This document shows, in pieces, positions 60,000 through 64,000 of a stretch of 64,000 nt of DNA. Every line of letters begins with the position of its first letter. Position 1 is the stretch's first letter. The DNA is from OM182 bacterium MED-G28. Its GTDB lineage: Bacteria > Pseudomonadota > Gammaproteobacteria > Pseudomonadales > Pseudohongiellaceae. The stretch lies in contig NTJZ01000003.1 of assembly GCA_002457215.1 (NCBI GenBank), positions 1 to 64,000 on the forward strand. Direction: 5' to 3'. The position numbers and the translations under genes were made by a program. The notes below the pieces were generated by a model. It was not told where the DNA came from, ran no database searches, and saw only the letters and a program-made list of their open reading frames with translations.

Positions 60000-61175
60000 A
60001 TGCCAGAGTTAGAATTAGTTTTTGTCGACTCCATTGCTGAGATTGGAAACAAGGATTGGAATAGGCTTGCCGGCACCAAAAACCCTTTCATGCGTTATGA
60101 GTTTCTGTATGCGCTAGAGTCAACGGCATGCACTACCTTCGAAACGGGCTGGAAACCACAACATGTTTGCTTAAGGCAAAAATCCGAGAACAGGGGTTCG
60201 GATGGCGATGCAGTTAAAACTGTGGCTGTAATGGTGCTATACCTGAAGACCAATTCATGGGGTGAATATGTATTTGACTGGTCGTGGGCAAATGCTTACC
60301 AGAGCCACGGGCTAAACTACTATCCTAAATTCGTAACAGCCTCTCCATTCACACCTTCTGTTGGAAACAGGCTTTTTATCGAGCCAGATCTTGATCGCCA
60401 AGAAATCATTCGAATAATTATAGAAAAGATAAAAGAGAAAGCAGAAGCTATTGGCGCCTCTTCGTGGCATGTGCTTTTCCCAACGCAAAAAGAACATGAG
60501 GAATTATTGAAGCTAGGAGCACAAGCAAGAATAGGAACTCAGTTTCATTGGCATAACAGGAACTATACTGACTTCGATGATTTTCTTAGTACGTTTAATT
60601 CTCGTAAAAGGAAATCGATTCGAAAAGAACGCAAACATGTCATTGAGCAAGGGATCTCCTTTCGCATTACAGAGGGTGCAGAAATTTTAGAACAACAATG
60701 GGCAGATTTTTATTTATTTTACCAGTCTACTTATTTAATGAGGGGTATGGAGGCATACTTAGAAAGGGATTTTTTTGAAGCCATTGCTATTTCTATGCCA
60801 GAGCAACTGTTATTAGTTAACGCAGTGCAAGAGGGTCAAGATATTGCTGCTGCCTTGTTTTTTAAGAATGAAGAAAAACTTTTTGGGCGTTACTGGGGTA
60901 GTAGAAGGGATTATCAATTTCTACATTTTGAGACCTGCTACTACCAGGGCCAGGAATATGCTATTCGAAATAAATTGAAATCATTCGATTCCGGCGCTCA
61001 AGGAGAACACAAAATTCAAAGAGGCTTTGAGCCGATGTATACTTATTCGAATCACTGGATTGCGAATAAAAGTTTTTCTGAGGCTATCAAAAATTTCTTA
61101 ACCGATGAGCGCGGCCACATCGACCGGTATCGAGCAGAAGCTGAATCTTTATTGCCATTCAAAAAACAGGCTTAA
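60000..61175 (+). CDS. Peptidogalycan biosynthesis / FemAB-like GNAT protein (COG3146 type)
   Basis: Pattern NPFMRYEFLYALE, FVTASPFTPSVGNRL, FDSGAQGEHKIQRGFEP. Confidence 0.8.
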   Translation: MPELELVFVDSIAEIGNKDWNRLAGTKNPFMRYEFLYALESTACTTFETGWKPQHVCLRQKSENRGSDGDAVKTVAVMVLYLKTNSWGEYVFDWSWANAYQSHGLNYYPKFVTASPFTPSVGNRLFIEPDLDRQEIIRIIIEKIKEKAEAIGASSWHVLFPTQKEHEELLKLGAQARIGTQFHWHNRNYTDFDDFLSTFNSRKRKSIRKERKHVIEQGISFRITEGAEILEQQWADFYLFYQSTYLMRGMEAYLERDFFEAIAISMPEQLLLVNAVQEGQDIAAALFFKNEEKLFGRYWGSRRDYQFLHFETCYYQGQEYAIRNKLKSFDSGAQGEHKIQRGFEPMYTYSNHWIANKSFSEAIKNFLTDERGHIDRYRAEAESLLPFKKQA

Positions 61176-61264
61176 TCGAATATGCGCGCTTGGAATAAGA
61201 AAAGCCACTTTCAGATTTGAAGTTAACGCGAAGCCATATGATCAGCCACAAAGGAGACCCTACA

Positions 61265-61765
61265 ATGAAAAGGCTCATTAAATATTCAGTCGTTAGTATT
61301 GTCGTCATGGTCGTCATTAGCCTTGGCACCTTGCGCTTTTTTGGGCTCGAACCTAAAGATCAACGACCAGGACTTTGGTTGACTGGTGAGTTAGCCACGG
61401 AGCCTGTAAATGACTGGTCTTTCACAGATAATTATGGGGAGATTCATCTTCAAACCAAAACCCCTTACCTGATGCCCCATTCGGTGACTGTTTATTGTGC
61501 GAGCTATAATGGCGAACTGTACTTGTTGTCGGCCTATTACACGGGAGGCACCTACCCTGAGATGCGTTCCTGGAACCGCAATATAGTTCGAGACCCTAGG
61601 GTAAGGCTGAAGATAGGCGATCAACTTTTTGACCAAACTGTCAGCTACGTAGCAGATGAATCAATCAGAAAGCCGGTATATGAGACGTTGGGAGAGAAAT
61701 ACCCAGAATGGGAGAGGCCTACGTTCGAGAATATGCATATTTTGCTCGTAGAGCCGCCCGCCTAA
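61265..61765 (+). CDS. Membrane-anchored split-beta-barrel (nitroreductase/PNPOx-like) hypothetical protein
   Basis: N-terminal TM; SWNRNIVRDPRVRLKIGDQLF resembles the DUF385-type core; start at internal Met with AAGGAG SD. Confidence 0.5.
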   Translation: MKRLIKYSVVSIVVMVVISLGTLRFFGLEPKDQRPGLWLTGELATEPVNDWSFTDNYGEIHLQTKTPYLMPHSVTVYCASYNGELYLLSAYYTGGTYPEMRSWNRNIVRDPRVRLKIGDQLFDQTVSYVADESIRKPVYETLGEKYPEWERPTFENMHILLVEPPA

Positions 61766-62367
61766 AGCAACTTGAATAATAGAAGCTGGTTGTTTGCTGG
61801 CATGGGATTATCTTCTAAAAACATTAATCCGGCATCCGTAGCTAATTTCATAATAGTTTCAAAATCTCGAATTCCACTGAGTGGGTCTTTCTGTTTCAAC
61901 CAATCATCGAAATGAGCATTACTTTCGGTAGTGAATTCGCCACCATACTTAAATGGCCCGTAAAGAAACAACAAGCCATTTTTAGTCAAACACTGATAGA
62001 GGCCTCGAAAGAAGCTAGTCACAGAAATTTCTGACATTATGTGCAAACTGTTTGCACTAAACACGCAGTCATGAAAACCACAATTCCAGATTGGCTCATT
62101 CACATCGAGAGCAATAGCTTCAGGAAAGTTTGCTAAGCCTCGAGCTGTAATCCTTTGATTAGTAAGGCTTATATTGGAGGGAATGTCGGAACAGTTCCAA
62201 TTAAGTGCTGGGAACTGGTCTACAAAAAATTCCCCATGTTGTCCTGTTCCGCTGCCGATTTCTAGTACTGAGTGAACTTCGGTCAAATGGGGCCGCAAGA
62301 TTTCAAGAATTGGAAGCTTATTGTTTTCGCTGGCCTGGCTGAATGGGAGCGTACTACTTAATTGCAC
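61762..62367 (-). CDS. DUF938 family SAM-dependent methyltransferase
   Basis: VLEIGSGTGQHGEFF, LYGPFKYGGEFTTESNAHFDDWLK. Confidence 0.85.
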   Translation of the reverse strand: MQLSSTLPFSQASENNKLPILEILRPHLTEVHSVLEIGSGTGQHGEFFVDQFPALNWNCSDIPSNISLTNQRITARGLANFPEAIALDVNEPIWNCGFHDCVFSANSLHIMSEISVTSFFRGLYQCLTKNGLLFLYGPFKYGGEFTTESNAHFDDWLKQKDPLSGIRDFETIMKLATDAGLMFLEDNPMPANNQLLLFKLL

Positions 62368-62374
62368 GAGTCAA

Positions 62375-63157
62375 CTACGCCGCTCGTTTGCGCTTAAAGA
62401 CTAACTTCGTGTCACTCGATTCTTCCTTGCTGAACCTATAGCCATCAATATTGAATTCTTTAAGCTTGCTTGGTGAATTAATTCTCTCTTTTATTATGAA
62501 AGCAGCCATTTCACCTCTGGCTTTTTTTGCAAAGAAACTTAGAACACGAAATTCACCTCTAGCCCAGTCTTTAAATTGCGGAGTAATTATTTCCGCATCG
62601 AGATTTTGGGATTGCACTGAGCTAAAGTACTCATTACTGGCGAGATTGATTAACACTTTCCGTTTATAGGCTTGACTATCAAGCTCATTATCAAGGGCTT
62701 TAGTGATCTTTGATCCCCAAAATTCATAAAGGTTTTTAGAGCCGTTTACACCAAACTGCCGCCCCATTTCCAAGCGATAGGCTTGCATCAGATCCAGCGG
62801 GCGCAGCAACCCATAAAGCCCAGATAGAATGCGCAGGTGCTTTTGGGCAAAATTTAAATCAGCCGCACCGAACTCTTCTGCTTTAAGCCCAAGGTATACG
62901 TCACCTTTGAAAGCGTAGATAGCTTGCCTGGCATTTTTTAAATTAAAAGGTCGCTCCCAATTCTCATAACGGTGAAAATTTTCTTGTGCCAAGGCATCAC
63001 TAATATTCATTAGTGAAGACAAGTCTGCCGGCTTGAGGGTTCGTAACTTACCAATAAGCTGCTCGGCCTCATTTAAGAAAGTTGGCTCAGTATGTTTTTT
63101 GGTTTTAACTGGACTTGAATAATCCAAAGATTTAGCAGGGGAAACAATGGTTAACAT
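62375..63157 (-). CDS. yaaA: Peroxide stress protein YaaA (DUF328)
   Basis: MLTIVSPAKSLDY start; LSGLYGLLRPLDLMQAYRLEMG. Confidence 0.95.
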   Translation of the reverse strand: MLTIVSPAKSLDYSSPVKTKKHTEPTFLNEAEQLIGKLRTLKPADLSSLMNISDALAQENFHRYENWERPFNLKNARQAIYAFKGDVYLGLKAEEFGAADLNFAQKHLRILSGLYGLLRPLDLMQAYRLEMGRQFGVNGSKNLYEFWGSKITKALDNELDSQAYKRKVLINLASNEYFSSVQSQNLDAEIITPQFKDWARGEFRVLSFFAKKARGEMAAFIIKERINSPSKLKEFNIDGYRFSKEESSDTKLVFKRKRAA

Positions 63158-63195
63158 GCAGGGACACTTCTCTGATAATCAATTATTATAAAAAA

Positions 63196-63699
63196 TTATT
63201 TCTGTGGATCAAAATCTAGCCACCACTCCAAGGGTGTAATGCCGTCTTCAGGGTCATAGACATTGCCATAGTACCAAACAGTGTCAGGATTATCGCCACA
63301 GGCATCATTAAAGAGCTTTTCAATAGTTTGAAATCCAATTGAAACGTGAATACTGTAAACTAGCGCTCTTTCGGTTTGTAAATCTAGACTTCCACCGAGT
63401 TTTTCCAAATTTGAAGTCAGGTTTTGTTCCATTTCCAGTTTTTCTGTCGCGTCAAATACCCGAATACATAAATTTCCGCTCCGCGATATGATTTCGTACT
63501 CAGCGGTCTCGGGGTTTAAGACCTTCAAGGTATCGCCAGCAGCTAGGCTGCGCGTTAGTAGGGGGGACTTCATCAATCGAACGAGGTCTGGGTTATCCAG
63601 TAGAATTTCGACCTCCAGGCTTTCGAAGACTGGCTCGCCAGAACTACCGAGACCAGCCAAAAAGGGCAATTCTGTTTTTTGCGAGTTTTGCAACGACAA
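63196..63699 (-). CDS. Hypothetical protein (possibly DUF4265-like)
   Basis: 167 aa ORF, acidic; no strong motif. Confidence 0.4.
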   Translation of the reverse strand: MSLQNSQKTELPFLAGLGSSGEPVFESLEVEILLDNPDLVRLMKSPLLTRSLAAGDTLKVLNPETAEYEIISRSGNLCIRVFDATEKLEMEQNLTSNLEKLGGSLDLQTERALVYSIHVSIGFQTIEKLFNDACGDNPDTVWYYGNVYDPEDGITPLEWWLDFDPQK

Positions 63700-63776
63700 A
63701 CCTGATTAGTCTATGAGCCTTGGTAAAGGTTAAGCTTGGGCCAGACTCGAAAGAACCGGCTAATTTGAGAAACGTT

Positions 63777-64000
63777 ATGATAGAGCGCCTCCAGCGAATT
63801 GCTACTATTTTGCATCGATTTCGGGCGCTGATTACCTTTCTGGGGATCACTAGCTTTGGCGTTTTTTCCTTAAGCATGTTTAACAACCCTTGGATTGACG
63901 GCAATGTTTGGCTAATCCCCAGTTTATTATTGCTCTGTTGGTCCCTGGCTTTGTTTAGTTTGTTGAGCCTGTTTCAACGGATACCAGATAAAGTTGATAA
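63777..64000 (+). CDS. Partial hypothetical membrane protein, open to window edge
   Basis: ATG at 63777; translation MIERLQRIATILHRFRALITFLGITSFGVFSLSMFNNPWIDGNVWLIPSLLLLCWSLALF... with two TM helices, no stop in window. Confidence 0.6.
   Translation, partial: MIERLQRIATILHRFRALITFLGITSFGVFSLSMFNNPWIDGNVWLIPSLLLLCWSLALFSLLSLFQRIPDKVD

Overview
Window is almost entirely core genome around the replication origin of a gammaproteobacterium; gene content and order resemble the Pseudomonas-type origin region, but no species can be assigned from sequence alone. Left arm: type II secretion GspL/M-like edge genes, dsbA, cytochrome c4, engB, polA, znuA/znuCB, sco, ctaB, a five-gene caa3-type cytochrome oxidase cluster, aroE-hemF-tsaC-purE, def-fmt-rsmB-trkA-trkH, an LpxL-type acyltransferase, glyQS, gmhB, plsC, then gyrB-recF-dnaN-dnaA (minus strand). 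The strand flip and DnaA boxes between dnaA and rpmH mark the probable oriC. Right arm: rpmH-rnpA-yidD-yidC-mnmE-mnmG-rsmG-parA-parB, the complete atpIBEFHAGDC operon, glmU, glmS, then a short accessory stretch. No tRNA, rRNA, CRISPR, prophage or IS element was recognised. The least ordinary signals are: (1) small accessory genes downstream of glmS, each followed about 42-46 nt later by a motif resembling the glmS 3' terminus (a possible cassette or insertion footprint); (2) two parS-like palindromes embedded in recF, both encoding FHVE; (3) a PolA whose 3'-5' exonuclease catalytic residues appear lost; (4) a caa3 oxidase cluster with a CoxB-di-heme fusion and two CoxIII paralogs, one lacking the conserved Glu; (5) a palindrome at the znuA/znuC divergent promoter with no zur gene alongside. 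I did not find strong evidence for a large undescribed system; the glmS-downstream array is the best lead and remains an inference.
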